A DNA stretch of 64,000 bases from Coix lacryma-jobi var. lacryma-jobi (GCA_009763385.1 CM019823.1:43473411-43537410), one strand, 5' to 3'. Positions 34,578-46,496 are shown, counted from the first letter of the stretch. Program-made: numbers and translations. The notes: generated by a model from the letters alone, not told the origin.

Positions 34578-35075
34578 CTAAAAAGAAAAGGGGACGTCGC
34601 TGTTTTTTGTAAAACATCATACATTCACCATACGCGGCCTCTCTAAAAAGAAAAGGGGGCGTCGCTGTTTTCGTAAAACATCATACATTCACCATACGTG
34701 AGCCTCGCTAAAAAGAAAAGGGGGCGTCGCTGTTTTCATAAACATCATACAATACGCGAGCCTCGCTAAAAAGAAAAGGGGGCGTCGCTGTTTTTCATAA
34801 AACATCATACATTCACCATACGCGAGCCTCGCTAAAAAGAAAAGGGGGCGTCGCTGTTTTTATAAACATCATACAATACGCGAGTCTCGCTAAAAAGAAA
34901 AGGAGACGTCGTTGTTTTCATAAACATCATATATTCAACATTTGCGAGCCTCGCTAAAAAGAAAAGGGGGCATCGCTGTTTTTCGTAAAACATCATACAT
35001 TTACAATAAGCGAGCCTCGCTAAAAGAAAAAAGAGGGTGTCGCCGTTTTCGCAAATATCTTCTCTTACTTTTTTC
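34568..35075. repeat. 58-66-bp tandem array in the Tat element, eight copies
   Basis: Units begin GCGAGCCTCGCTAAAAAG at 34568, 34634, 34698, 34756, 34822, 34880, 34944 and 35010. Each includes GGGGGCGTCGCTGTTTT and AACATCATACA. Spacing varies among 66, 64 and 58 bp because an ATTCACC segment is missing from some units. Confidence 0.93.
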
Positions 35076-35161
35076 CTCTTGTGTACAAATCAAACTCAGT
35101 ATGGTACACACTCAATACAAAGAATAAAATTACAAGGAACTATCACCGTTCCCAATCAACT

Positions 35162-36924
35162 TTAGATTGTCCAAACCCTCGCCACCCTCCTCAAACCCCA
35201 CTTCAACCGGAACCATGGGTCCCCACAACAAAGGAGTCGCAGGAACAATTGGCAGACCCTCGCCCTATACATATATCTCTGATTCATATCACTAACTTCC
35301 GAAGGCTCCTCCTTCGGAATCACAAGCGAACCATCCGGACCTAGATCAAGGTTGCTTCGCCCAAACAAGTAGTCCAGGGCCATTTTCTCATCAATGTCAT
35401 CTTCGACAACCGGTAGCGAAGAAGAAGAAGAAGAACCAAACAAAAAATGCGCAGCTTGCCGATCCATATAATCTGCGTTACGCCAGAATAGGCTGGACCG
35501 ACTATTCTTCAAATCGTACCTTCGCACTTTCGACCACCAAAAACGTTCAAAAGGTAGCGAAGGGTGTTTAAGCTTAGCTCGGGCCCAAGATTCACCACTT
35601 ATAAAAATATCCTGATAATTTAGCGTCAGCGGCGTCACATCAAATACTTCTAGCACGGTTCCATCAGGAACCTGCATTTTCACAGCATTAAAAAAGTGTC
35701 TCAGTGTCACCTAGTCATCCCCACCACCCAACATATTACAAAATGACCCTCATGTTAAAGCTATCCCAAGTTTTCACACCTGCTCGTCATCCACATGCTC
35801 CTCCACCCTAGCTTCGCCAGCTGAAGCACCCAAATCCTCACCGGTCGCAGCATCCAAACTCTCCAAAGTCATGGAAGGTTCAGCAGCAGGCGATTCGTCC
35901 GTTGCCGCCTCTTCCATGTTGGCCTCCCTAGTGACCGGAGCCCCCTCAGCCGAGGGTGCGACCACGACTGGTGGAACTTCCGCAGAATTGTGCGCAGGAG
36001 CAGACTTCGAGCAACCCGCAACGTCTTCGGTCGCAGTCGGCGAGGGCAGCGCGTCCTTCTGAGCCTGCAAAAAAGAACACAGGACTAAAAATCAACTTTT
36101 TCATCCATGGATTAAAACATGAAACAGACATCTCATGCAATGGACACCTGACGAGTAGCTTCGGCGGCCTCTTCGAAAGCCAGGGCTCGACCTCCGCCAG
36201 CTATCCAGAACCTTCGCAAAAAACGCATTGCGCAATTACGAACATCTGCGTCGTCGATCTTCAAAGCTCGAACTTCATCAACTGTAGGGAAAACATGGTT
36301 CGACCGCTTAATTTTGCGGAGATGGTCGCAATCAGCTTGTCGAAGGGTGCTAGACATAGCCAAAGCTCCGGCATAACCGCCGAAGTCAGCCGCGTTCTCA
36401 ACCAATGAACTAAAAACATCAAGCTCCCCGCAGAGCCAATCGCCTGAATCCTCCGCACCAGCATCAACTGGAAGTGGTTCTGCGGCCGAGCCACCGACTT
36501 CAATTAAGCAACCATCGATCTTACTTTTAATTTTCTCCATACTGGCTCGCCACGACCCTTTCAAATCGGTAATCCGATCCTCTGCAGACATCAACGCCTT
36601 ATCCTTCTCCTTGTTCGCCGCAATTAGATCTGCGTTCCGCTTCGCTAGCTCCACAGCCTCCTCTCGGGACTTCTTGTTTTTTTCCAAAGCAGCTTTGAGC
36701 TCAATCTCTTTATTTTCCAAACTTTGCCGAAGGTCCTTATTATCTTTCTCGACCTCGGCCAACCGGTCATTCAAATAGTTAAGATTATAACTCGCCCTCC
36801 GGCGAGCCGAGCGGTTAAGGAGCATTAGTTCAGCCAGCTTGACATCTATGTCATCATGAAGTTCGTCCAAAGGCTGGTTGGCCAGTCGAAGCTCCGCCTC
36901 TGGCACACAAATCCGACCAAACAC
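35162..36924 (-). CDS. Antisense gene of Tat element, C-terminal exons (coiled coil)
   Basis: Minus-strand frames 36924-36133 (263 residues), 36070-35774 and 35710-35162 lie in order behind 38685-37091 and are separated by short gaps that look like introns. The first has a long coiled coil (about residues 45-130, heptads of Glu, Lys and Leu, with AEVEKDNKDLRQSLENKEIE). The second is Ala/Glu/Pro-rich and acidic. The third carries LNYQDIFISGESWARAKL and acidic DDIDEKMALDYLFG. Tat elements such as Grande carry a similar antisense gene; its function is not settled. Exact exon edges were not fixed, and some exon ends may be mis-set. Opposite orientation to gag-pol. Confidence 0.6.
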
Positions 36925-37090
36925 CCGGCCAAGAAAACGCCTTTCCTCCGGAGCACATTGCAGGTGGCACTCCCGAAGGTCCGGACTAGTGAAAAGCTCT
37001 GTCTTAGGGTCCGAAACACCGATCTTCTTAGCAAAATAAGGAAGGCTTGATCGGCTGGCTTCGCCATACGGTCTCTTCCCAGGAACTCAC

Positions 37091-38685
37091 TCCGACTCAA
37101 GGTCACTGGCTACCTCGAACCCATTAACCCAGAAATGCGACCCCGCGAACTCAGGAATCGACCCTCGCGGGGGACTCTCAGGCTCGAAGTCCCAGATAAT
37201 CTCATCGATACTACGAGCAGCTGCGCTAGATGAAACAACTGCCTTCCCACGGTCATCACCGATGGAAACCTCATCATCGGAGTCATCTTCGCTACTGGAA
37301 GAGTCGCTATCATCATCAGACGAGTCGTCTTCAGTGTCAACTTCTTTTTCTGCCTCCCTCCCCTCCTCCTTCTCTTCACTGTCGGAGACTTCTTCCTCAT
37401 CATCCGAAACTTGAATCAGCGCACCAATCCCGCCGACACGGGGCACTCGCCCTCCGACCTTCGCAAGACCTCGGCCGCTCGGCAACGAAATAACGGCTGA
37501 AGAGGATGAAGTGCCAGTAGCACCCGAACCCACGGCGACCTTCGTCGCAAGCTTTTTCACCCGACTACCGGCTCCACCGCGGCGTCGACCACGACCCCTT
37601 TTCGGCCGCGAGGCAAGCCCTTTTTCCTCGGCGGCAGCGCGTTTCCTCTTCTTCGGCGCATCCTCACTCGAAGGTGCGGGCCAATCAGCATACTGGATCT
37701 CAAGAATATCAAAAATCCTGTTAACTCGACCTTCGCTACCCACCAAGCCATGGATGGCTTTAACCTCAAGCGTAGAAAGCTTGCCAACGAGATCTTCAGC
37801 CCTCTGTTGAACCCGTTTGTAAATAGCCTCGACTCCATCTTCACGTCTGGGAAACCTCTTGAAAACAGCCTCCCAAGTTTTGTTCAGCTCCAACCTAGGC
37901 TTCTTCAAACCCCTACCCTCGTACTTAGGGTCATCCTCAACAGAAAACCATATTTGTTTCCGGCTAAGGGGCCACACTTTGGCACAGCAATACTCCTCGA
38001 CCAAGTCGCGAGCACACTGCGAACGCGCAACAACCCTTAAGCAATCAACCGCGGCGTGCGCCTCGGCACTCATCTTAGCCTCGACACTCACATCGCCAAG
38101 GGGCGGAAGCTCGCCACAGAGCTCGGCTACCCCATCAAGCTTGTAGTAGAACCAGAACTCCTGCCATCCACTGGTCCACTTGTTCTTCTGAGCTTGCACC
38201 GGCAACTCTGATCCAGCACGATAGCAAAAGGTGTACACCGAAAACTGACCGAGACTGGTATTACCTTCACCATCCACTATCTTGCGAGGCTGCATATGCA
38301 CACGGTGCGTCCGGACAAAACCTTCGACGTGAGGGACAACGCCCTGGGAACGGCACGCCCAGACATATACAGAAAGCTTCGTAAAACACGATGGGGTGAG
38401 TTGGTGAAACCTCAAATTGAACCTCCGCAGGACCGAAGTCACAAACAAAGCAACCGGAAAATGCAGACCAGCCGTAAAGAACTCCTCAAACACAACAACC
38501 TCATCAGCATCTGGCTTTGGAGTGGTCTCCCCAGCACTGGTCCTCGCTTTCCCATCCTCAATCCAGCCTCGCTTCACATAAGTAGCCAGGTCAGAACTGC
38601 AGACCTGACTAAGTCCAAACTCAAAGGTCACTCCACCATCCGCAGCACTCGGAGAAGCAACACGAGCAGTCTGCTTCGACCTAGC
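37091..38685 (-). CDS. Antisense gene of Tat element, first exon (gypsy-type transposase_28-like domain)
   Basis: An open minus-strand frame. The ATG at 38685 gives MARSKQTARVASPSAADGG; a longer start at 38772 is less likely because that N-terminus is unlike the rest. Residues 60-260 resemble the plant putative gypsy-type transposon domain (PF04195), with FFTAGLHFPVALFVTSVLRR and QEFWFYYKLDG. A basic Lys/Arg/Gly-rich stretch (KKRKRAAAEEKG, RPKRGRGRRRGGAG) suggests nuclear targeting. An acidic Asp/Ser/Glu run of about 60 residues follows. The frame reaches a GTGAGT donor at 37090-37085, which supports splicing to the 36924 frame. No stop interrupts it, although the sense gag-pol has five. Family recognition is fairly firm; role unknown. 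Confidence 0.7.
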
Positions 38686-39066
38686 CATCTCTTCAGCTGA
38701 CTCTAACTTCGAACAACGAGCGCCTATCTCAACCATCGCACACAAGCTAAAACAAACCTTCGCTACAAGCAAATCACAGCAGCAGGTTGGCTATAGCAAC
38801 AGGAGGGCACAAGTTCAAAGCGACCACCAACCCCACCTTTATATAGGCCAAGGCACGAACCATCCAACCTGAAAAACTCGGCACGGATCCCCAAAAATGC
38901 GGCACAGGAAACGAAATGGACCTCAAACACCGCAAGCAAAAAACAAATGGGTCGGCCCGCAAGCAGCCGCGGGCGTCGCTGCCGAGGGACACTGTTCATT
39001 TCCAAACAAAGGCGCTGCTTGGGCCTAAGATCGAACATTTTTAGATCCAAGCCATCGAGGGGCTAC
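38686..39066. other. Region between antisense gene and 3' LTR, with polypurine tract
   Basis: Contains a minus-strand TATATAAAG (38840-38848 on the plus strand, CTTTATATA), a plausible promoter for the antisense gene about 160 bp upstream of its ATG. The purine-rich CGAGGGGC just before 39067 is the likely plus-strand primer. Confidence 0.55.
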
Positions 39067-39701
39067 TGTTGGGGGAAAGAACCCTTGGCAGTGACGTCGC
39101 GCAGGCTGAGTCAGGAGGCAACCCTCGCTAATGCCCTGCTTTCCCTTGAGAAAACCCTCGTCGCTTGATAAGCCCCTCGGGCCTTATTCCTAACCCTCGG
39201 ATATCAACTCGGCTTTCGGGTCATCTTACGGTTCTTGCAGGAGAGAAGCGTGGGAAGAGCAAGTGACGACCCTTGCGCATGCCGCACACCTTCGCAAGGA
39301 AGGTCAAGCTAAGCGGGTGGCGAGCGGACGCGTGCCCTGCGACTGACGGAGCTAAGAAGTTAACCTTCGCGCCCTTGGCGAAGGTGTGCGCAAGCCAGGC
39401 GGCGACGAACATGTGGGAGGCGAGCTAGGGTTTCTATAGCGTCTGTGTTTGTACGATTCTGCCCTTCCGTTGTATAGCGTACAAGAATCTTTCTTGTACC
39501 CTTTTTGTAATTTGGTCAGTGCCCCTTGGTATTTCCTATAAATACCAAGGGGTAAACAGTGTAAGGGGACGGTTTTTTGGGGAATAGAGCCACAACATTA
39601 CTGTTCTTGCTTCTTTGTACCCTCACGTTTAGCTGTGACGACCGACCGCCTTCGCTGATCCCCTGCGCGCGAGCGGGGGTAAGGCAAGTGTGATCCCAAC
39701 A
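39067..39701 (+). repeat. 3' LTR of Tat element
   Basis: TGTTGGGGGAAAG to GATCCCAACA, exactly the same length (635 bp) as the 5' copy. About 25 substitutions and no net length change seen by eye. Confidence 0.96.
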
Positions 39702-39779
39702 ACAAGCATCAAGCAATTAAGCAAGTAAAAAAGAGCTCGCGAGCACGGCTGAAGGTGGAAGAACAGTTCAAATATAGGG

Positions 39780-40102
39780 AGGGACATTTAGCCCCGGTTG
39801 CTGTACCCAGTCGGGGCTAAATGCCAACATTTAGCCCCGACTGGGTACAACAACCGGGGCAAAACCTTTAGTCCCGGTTAGTGTCACCAACCGGGGTTAA
39901 AGATTGACCTTTAGCCCCGGTTGGTAACACCAACCGAGACTAAAGGTCCCTCTGACAAATGTGCCGTTGCGTAGGGGGACTTTAGTCCCGGTTGATGTTA
40001 CCAACCTGGGCTAAAGACCTTTCTAGTCCCGGACGCAAATTTTTCCGTGACTAAAGCTGATTTTGCAAATCGTCCAAAGGCTTGTTTTCTAGTAGTGACT
40101 GC
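39780..40102. repeat. Right subterminal repeats and terminal inverted repeat of the CACTA element
   Basis: Alternating words such as TTTAGCCCCGGTTG, ACCAACCGGGG and TTTAGTCCCGGTT form several hairpins at 39785-40040. The plus strand then ends GGCTTGTTTTCTAGTAGTG at 40102. The next three bases are ACT, the expected 3-bp target-site duplication, whose partner was not found. Confidence 0.88.
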
Positions 40103-41190
40103 TCCGTTCCAGCTTCAGGTTAAACTGCAAAAGGTCAGAAGTCTGCATTTAAATAGGTACAAAAATATGTGTCAGCGAATCTGAATGTTTAGATAAACAT
40201 AATCAAATCATTGAATCTGAATGTTTAGATTAACATGTCCGAAATATATCAGTGAATCTGAATGAATCCTCACATCTCAATGAGTCAAATGTCTCTAAAC
40301 AACAAATTAGTTACCATCGCAAAGTGATTTAAGGCATACCTCGATTCAGACCTGGAGAAGCCTATCTGCAGCTGGCACTTGTGTTGTGCTTGATTTTGCA
40401 GGTCCTCACGTGGGAAAGGGCGGGCGGCGTGGGGGAAGGGACGGGCGGCGCGCGAGAAATCCACCGGGCGCACGCGGGAGGCAGGTCGGGGACGCGCAGG
40501 AGCGAAAAGGGTCGGATGCGCGCGCGGGAGCGAGAGCGGAGTCGGGGCACGAGCGCGAGAGCAAGAGCGAGGCACGCGGGAGCGAGGCCGTGTGCGCGGC
40601 GATGGGAAGGGAAGGGGGAGGCGGCGCACCAGATCCATCGACTCTAATACTCCATCGATGTCTTCCCCAACGCATAAGAAGCTGGTTTCGTCGGCATCGA
40701 TGGGAGTGAAGACTCGGTTTCTAAGTTAGACTCCGTTTCTTGCTTTTTCTCCTCTTTTTCTTCAATAAATACAGTATCATATCAGCAAAGTTCAATAAAT
40801 AGAGGAGTAATAAATGAACATAGAAACTATGATGAAGTTTGCATTGGGAGTGCCCTAAAACACTCTATACTCTCATGAAACTCTTAGCACATCTCTCCTA
40901 ATTAATATAGTGACATGTCAGCATATTTAATGCTCATTAAACTCTATAAAACCCTCATTGAGACTGGTCTTAGTGTTTTTTCATAAATTAACTCGATTTG
41001 TAGTAAATACATACAACATTTGCATCTCTAAATAATTTTGTTAAAAAACTAGATTCAAAGATCTTTTCAATAATACTAATTATGTATGATGAATATTAAT
41101 ATTTTTAATATATATTTAGTAAAAATATTTTTTGAGAAACAAAAATGAAAGTTATTTAAGAACCGAAGGAGTAATTGGTGAGCCGGATCA
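40103..41190. other. Right flank of CACTA: GC-rich segment and MITE remnants
   Basis: 40380-40640 is GC-rich, with open frames on both strands of low complexity (Arg/Ala/Pro). I do not recognise a gene. 40790-41177 contains GCATTGGGAGTGCCC, CATTGAGACTGGTCTTA and GAACCGAAGGAGTA. These are inverse counterparts of words in the left CACTA flank (8059-8310) and look like MITE ends (one Stowaway-like). Confidence 0.5.
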
Positions 41191-43311
41191 GATGTGTTGT
41201 AAGTTGTGTTTTATAATTTTTTTTGCGTGAAACATCTTTCAATGTAGATAAACCTATACAATATTAATCTTTACTATAAAACTGATTACTTATAGCAATT
41301 AACTCTTGGATGCTATATCTATTAAAATATTTTTTTCTAAGAGTGGACACGTGGTCATTATATCCTATTATTATATACCGATAATTATTAAAAAAGTGTT
41401 ACTTTGGTGTATGAATTGAGATAAGCACGAATTTTATATAAAATTATAGAACTCAATAAACAACTTGTTACTTGATAAGTTTTTTTTTAAAAAAAATGTT
41501 AGAGTGACAAAAATTATTTAAAAATTCTCATAATTAGAAATTTCAAATTTAATTTTTTTGAAAGACCTCGATGCTGACATGGTTTATACAAAATTTGAAA
41601 TTATCAAAATAATCTATAACTTTGTAGTTAATGTTTTTTTATTTATAGTAATTTAGAGTCCAAAATAATCATGTTTTTTCTTATGTTTCGAAATTTAAAT
41701 TTACAAGTTTCAAATGACTTGGTATAGATTGTGAATGTTCGAAGTCATTTGAAAATTCTAATTTTTATAATTTCATTTTTATGATTTTTAAAAGAATTTT
41801 TAGCACTCTAAATAATTTGAACGAAACCTTATCAACTACAAAGAAATAGTCACTTTTAATCTTGCAACCCCAACCACTTATAAATATATGATTTTAATGG
41901 AATAGTGTCTATGATCCTATTATCACAATTGAAGGGGTCTATCCTCTAGCAAAGACATACTAAAGAATGTCTACATCAAATTCACCCTTTTTTTTGTCTC
42001 TACGATGAAAGTAGTTGAGATTTTTAAAAATTTTTAATAATATTTCAAGAAAAGCATGTCCCAGATGAGAATTTGAAGAACTAGCATTTTGAGTCAAGAA
42101 AGGTCCCATGAACACCTAGGTGGGGGCGAATTGGGTGTCTAATCAAACTTAAATGCAAGAGTTAAAATGAAATTGCCACTAGAAAAACTAGACTACTCTA
42201 TGAAAATATTCACTTATGATTTTCTAGTGTGCTCTAACTTACCCTCAGCCCAAAAGAGTTTAGCAACTTAGAGCTAATCCTATCAACTAGCATATGGACA
42301 ATTATAGATGATATATTAGTGACATCATTCTATGTGAGGTCAAAGCATTCCATGCAAACATTTGGGTCTACCACTGAATGTCAAACAATTGTGGAGGGTT
42401 GATGTTCAACCTATGATTCATAAAGTGGAAACACACTTACTAACCTAGAAGGCAAAAATTTTGGACAGACACGACTGATCAACTTTGGTAAATTTAGTGC
42501 TATGTTCAATTTTAGTGCACTTCCTCATAGTTTTCTCGATCAAGAAATGGGCAACTAAGCAGATTAACAAGATCAGGAGGGGGTTACTATGCAAAGAGAA
42601 AAGTGCGAGTAGGTGAAGGGATTATCTGGTGTAGTGGCCTAAAGCAGCAAGACCAAATACCCTTGGTGGTTAGGGATTTTAGATTTGACAGAGCTTTAAG
42701 ATCAAGATGGATTTGATATGTGTGGGGGTCCCGCCATCTCAATTTGAGTAAACCGGGTGTTGCCCGCTCGATTGACCCAGTTTAGCCTTAACTAGCACCG
42801 GGGATCCCCTGCACCTCGTCTTCAAGATCTTTATGCTAGAGGTGCACCTCACGAGAGCCAATGATAAAGCAATTCACATAACACAATCACCATATATGAA
42901 GAATTTAACAAGTTACATCATTGAACATATAAAGTACAAGTGAGTGATTAACTAAACCGATCTAAGATAGCAAAAGAAGCTTAACTACTCTTAGATAGAT
43001 TCGATAGCTATTGATGATGCATCAAACAATAAATTATTTAACACATAATCAAAGATAACTAGCTCATATTAATGCATCATAAGAGATCAGACGAAGTTGT
43101 TGCAGCCTTACAAAATGATAACATAAACTGTGACAATACTTACAAGCAAACTAGAGATCGGACGAAGCCATTGCAGCCAAGCTTGATGAAAAAAATCGTT
43201 GAATCTATGTTACTCCTACTCCTAGAGTTTGGTGTGATGCCAAAAAGTGTATTATTGGTTGAATCTACCTATTATAGTATTCGGTGTTCATATTTATACC
43301 CTGGGTGAATC
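41191..43311. other. Intergenic sequence with possible LTR remnant
   Basis: 41191-42080 is AT-rich and holds nothing I recognise. 42100-42900 has CACCTAGGTGGGGGCGAATTG and later non-coding text reminiscent of a SIRE/Opie-type LTR, without detectable boundaries. 43072-43180 has two AGATCGGACGAAG...TTGCAGCC words. No gene called. Confidence 0.35.
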
Positions 43312-46300
43312 TGTCACACCCAATTTTAAGAACAAAATTGAATGCAATAACTCATGTGTGCCCAGAGATCAATCACACACATAAGCCACAAATTAAGAAG
43401 TACCATCACATATGTTTATTACATGACGATTATTATTCAAAGACTTTACATAGCAGCGGATAAATAAAGTATCTCTCGCGGTAGCTCCATCACAGGGAAG
43501 ATGACTGGTTGACAGCAAGACTAGAACTCTTCAGGGAAGTCGTCGTTACCATAGCAATCTGTTACCCATCCGGGATTTTTATCCAAGTAGAAAGAAAATA
43601 AACAAGCATAAGTACATCTCGTACTTAACAAGTGTAACATGGGGTTCATGAGGCTCAAAGAAGGCTGACACTGGTTAAACTGCAGTAGCTTTTATTTGGC
43701 AACATTTTAACTTTAAGGTGAACATATATGAAGGCTTAAAACCCAACCCACATGATCATAATAATTGATACATAGCAAAAAGGTGAACAACATGAGCAAC
43801 ATAAAACAACTAATAACAACTAATCTGTGAGTTTTCCGGGCCGCTCGTATCCGTGAGCACGGCTGTTATAACAGTTTATTAAACTCTGCGCAGAGGTGTA
43901 CACTTTACCCGATGAGTCGTGATATCCAGATGCCCGGGTTAATTACTCCCATAACACTTCCGAGGTGAGCGGGCAGGATACACGCAAAATCTTTCAAAGG
44001 TTCGTCTAACAAGTTAGGGCCGCTAGTTCTTAAGGCAAGAGGATGTAGAGCCCTCCTTCCAGGTGGCACAATAACACGCAGCCTATACTCACGTGGACAG
44101 AAGCCGCACTATACCCAACTCGGCAAGATCCAACGCGCCTATACAGGTGTCCACTAACAAGCTAGAAAAGGTCCTTATACTGAGCTAAGGTCAGAGCCAT
44201 ATAACCCTCATGGTTGCACTGTATGTCCCAGCTTTTGCTGACAGGGGGTCCTAATCCATGTTGCTAAAAAGATCAAATTTTACTCACCATTATTAGATCA
44301 TGTTTGGTTTAAGTCAAGCTCTAGCAAAACTCTACCCATATGCATAGCATCCCAAGGTTATCAAGGTAACGGGTCAAAGGTCTAGGGTAAACTAGATAGG
44401 AGATCAAAATTAGACACATGCATATGAATTTAGATGTTTCATGGTGGATAGGTCAACAAGGATGATCCCATGCTATACTTGCCTGATTCAGAGTACTCTG
44501 GTTGTTCCTGGTTGTCGAAGTAGAGCTCCTGATCACCGACGTAATTCTCACCGTCTGAACTCGATTATCACATCAACACACAATCATCGGGACACAATCA
44601 TGCAAAGCAAACAAGCTATAATTAGAACATTACACCAATCAGCAAGAAAATAATATAAAAAGTTTGAAAACAGAAAGTACGATCTACTACGATCACATAA
44701 ACGCGAAGATCACGAAAAACGGAATTATAACGCGAAAGTTATGAGCTAAACAAGTTACAAATCCTTAATTAGTAGATTAAACTTAACTCCAATTTTAGTT
44801 TCTGAAAACAGTAGATATCCTTGTACAGATAGATAGAGCTTTTTAAAATGAATCTAACGCAACTTGAACGGACTAAATCGGACTAAGAACGTAGAAGTTA
44901 TAAGCATTTGAAAACAGTGGCAAAACTGTAAATAAACTGAAATTGAATTTGTATTTAAAATCGATTTAAACAAATTATCAGATTGGATGGACTGCGCCTC
45001 AAATAGGACAAAGCGCAGGGGCTCAAACGGAAGAATTCGCAGACTCAATGAACAGGGCCATTGGGACCGCGGGTTTAGACCTAAATATTTGGGGGACTCT
45101 TTAGCAAAGGTGACAGACGAAGGGGTATCGAGCGATTCCGAGCGCTAGATCCAGAATGGACGGCTCGGATTAGATCAGGGTGAGACCGGCGGCGCTTTCG
45201 CCGGAGAGAAAGAAGGACGCGGCGGCTCCGCGGCCGGAAGGCGGCGGCGCGGCTCGGGATTCCGCTACAGAGCGGTAGAGACCTCGGGAAAAGATCCAAT
45301 CGAAAGAGGAGCTCAAGGCGAACTCACCAGAGGGGTTTATGGCGCCGGAGAAGACTCGGGGACGGCGGATTGCTCGACTTGGCGGATGGCGGGCTCTGCA
45401 GAGCGACGGCGAGCGATTAGAGCACCAAGACGAGGGGGAAAAAGAGGGAAAACTTCTCGGTTAGCTTCGAAAGATCAAGGGGAAACTCGAGGTGCCACTT
45501 ACAAGCTCGGAAACTCGATGAATCGCCGGGTTGATGGCGGCGGAGATCTTGCGGCGTGCGGAGCTCTCGGTTGCGGCGTTTTGGGGCACGAGAGCAGGAG
45601 CTTGATGCGTGGGAAGAGGCGGCGGGTTCCTGGGGACCTTATAAGAGGGTCGGTTCGGTCGATTTGGCAAGCGAGGACGCGAAGCGAGGATGGATTCGAT
45701 CTCGGCCATGGAGTCCGAGCCGGATACGAGAGGGAGAAGGAGCGATGGGACGCTGACCGGCGGGGTCGAGCTGTCAGCGAGTGCGGGCGCGGGAGTGGCG
45801 ACGCTCGGGCGAGACGGAAGCGGCGACGCGCACGCGAGGCTGGACCCTCGGGCGAGACGGAGACGGCGATACTCACGCGAGGCTGGACCCTCGGGCGAGA
45901 CGGAGACGGCGATGCTCACGCGAGGCTGGACCCTCGGGCGAGACGGAGACGGCGATGCTCACGCGAGGCTGGACCCTCGGGCGAGTCGGAGACTGCTACG
46001 CGCACGCGAGTGCAGCGCCGAGGCTGGACCCTCGGCTCAGCGCGGGGCTGCGGCGCTGCGCAGGGCTGCTGGGCCGGGCGGCGGCCCACGCGAGCGACGG
46101 AGAGAGGGGAGGGAAGCAGGCCAGCAAGAGGGAAGGAGCGGGCCGGCCAAGCTGGCTCGGGCCAGAAGGGAGAAAGGAGGAGGGAGAGAAGGAAAAGGGT
46201 TTTCCAATTTCCGATTTGATTTTTCAAATGCATTTTCAAATCCTTTTTGAATTCAAACAACTTTTGAACTAAAACCACACATTCCAAAAATAAGATATGC

Positions 46301-46450
46301 ACCAGCATGTATGCATCAGCATGCTCTTTGGCCTAGGATTAATTTTAGCTTTTGCAAATAATTTATTAACTAAGTTTTATGCAACACACAAAATGCATAA
46401 TTAAATCATATTGCCTATTTTTAAATTGATGCAAATTTTGGGATGTTACA
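43312..46450 (-). repeat. 3' LTR of chromovirus
   Basis: Plus-strand ends TGTCACACCC and GGGATGTTACA. 3,139 bp. Long open frames in its GC-rich half arise from repeat composition and are not called. Confidence 0.97.
45834..46005. repeat. 43-bp minisatellite in 3' LTR, four units
   Basis: Units start GCGAGGCTGGACCCTCGGGC at 45834, 45877, 45920 and 45963. The matching array in the 5' LTR (55224-55438) has five units, which accounts for nearly all of the LTR length difference. Confidence 0.95.
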
Positions 46451-46465
46451 ATTCTACCCCCCTTA
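46451..46465 (-). other. Polypurine tract of chromovirus
   Basis: On the minus strand AAGGGGGGTAGAAT lies directly before the 3' LTR start TGTAACATCCC. It primes plus-strand DNA synthesis. Confidence 0.85.
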
Positions 46466-46496
46466 AAGAATCTCGTCCTCGAGATTCCATCGATGC

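Larger units (their letters stand above)
27195..39701 (+). mobile_element. Ty3/Gypsy Tat-lineage LTR retrotransposon, complete
   Basis: Two 635-bp LTRs bound a 12,507-bp element, flanked by an exact ACAAG duplication (27190-27194 and 39702-39706). The order LTR, primer-binding site, gag, protease, RT, RNase H, a second RNase H, integrase, tandem-repeat arrays, antisense ORFs, LTR is the Tat pattern (relatives include Grande, Cinful and RIRE2). It is inserted in the CACTA element near that element's right end. By eye the LTRs differ at about 25 sites, mostly C/T and G/A transitions, which suggests an age of order one to two million years under the usual grass rate. The gag-pol is interrupted by five stop codons. 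Confidence 0.95.
8330..40102 (-). mobile_element. En/Spm (CACTA) transposon with nested insertions
   Basis: The right end is clear: the plus strand ends CTAGTAGTG at 40102, so the minus strand begins CACTACTAGAAAACAAGCC. Inside it (39780-40080) lie inverted subterminal words such as TTTAGTCCCGGTTG. Similar words appear at 8341-8425 at the other end, but no exact CACTA terminus was found there, so the left edge is approximate. On the minus strand TNP2 (18225-14903) precedes the TNPA/Ulp1-like gene (12771-8750), the usual CACTA gene order. The interval also contains two solo LTRs and a Tat Gypsy element. Without those insertions the element would be roughly 11 kb. Both of its genes are interrupted. 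Confidence 0.8.

Noticed and set aside
33881..35075. Regular repeats that might suggest a CRISPR array
   Set aside because: Units are 58-88 bp with no unique spacers, inside a plant Gypsy element.
40285..40709. Overlapping ORFs on both strands in a GC-rich patch
   Set aside because: Composition effect; no splice or domain support for a host gene.
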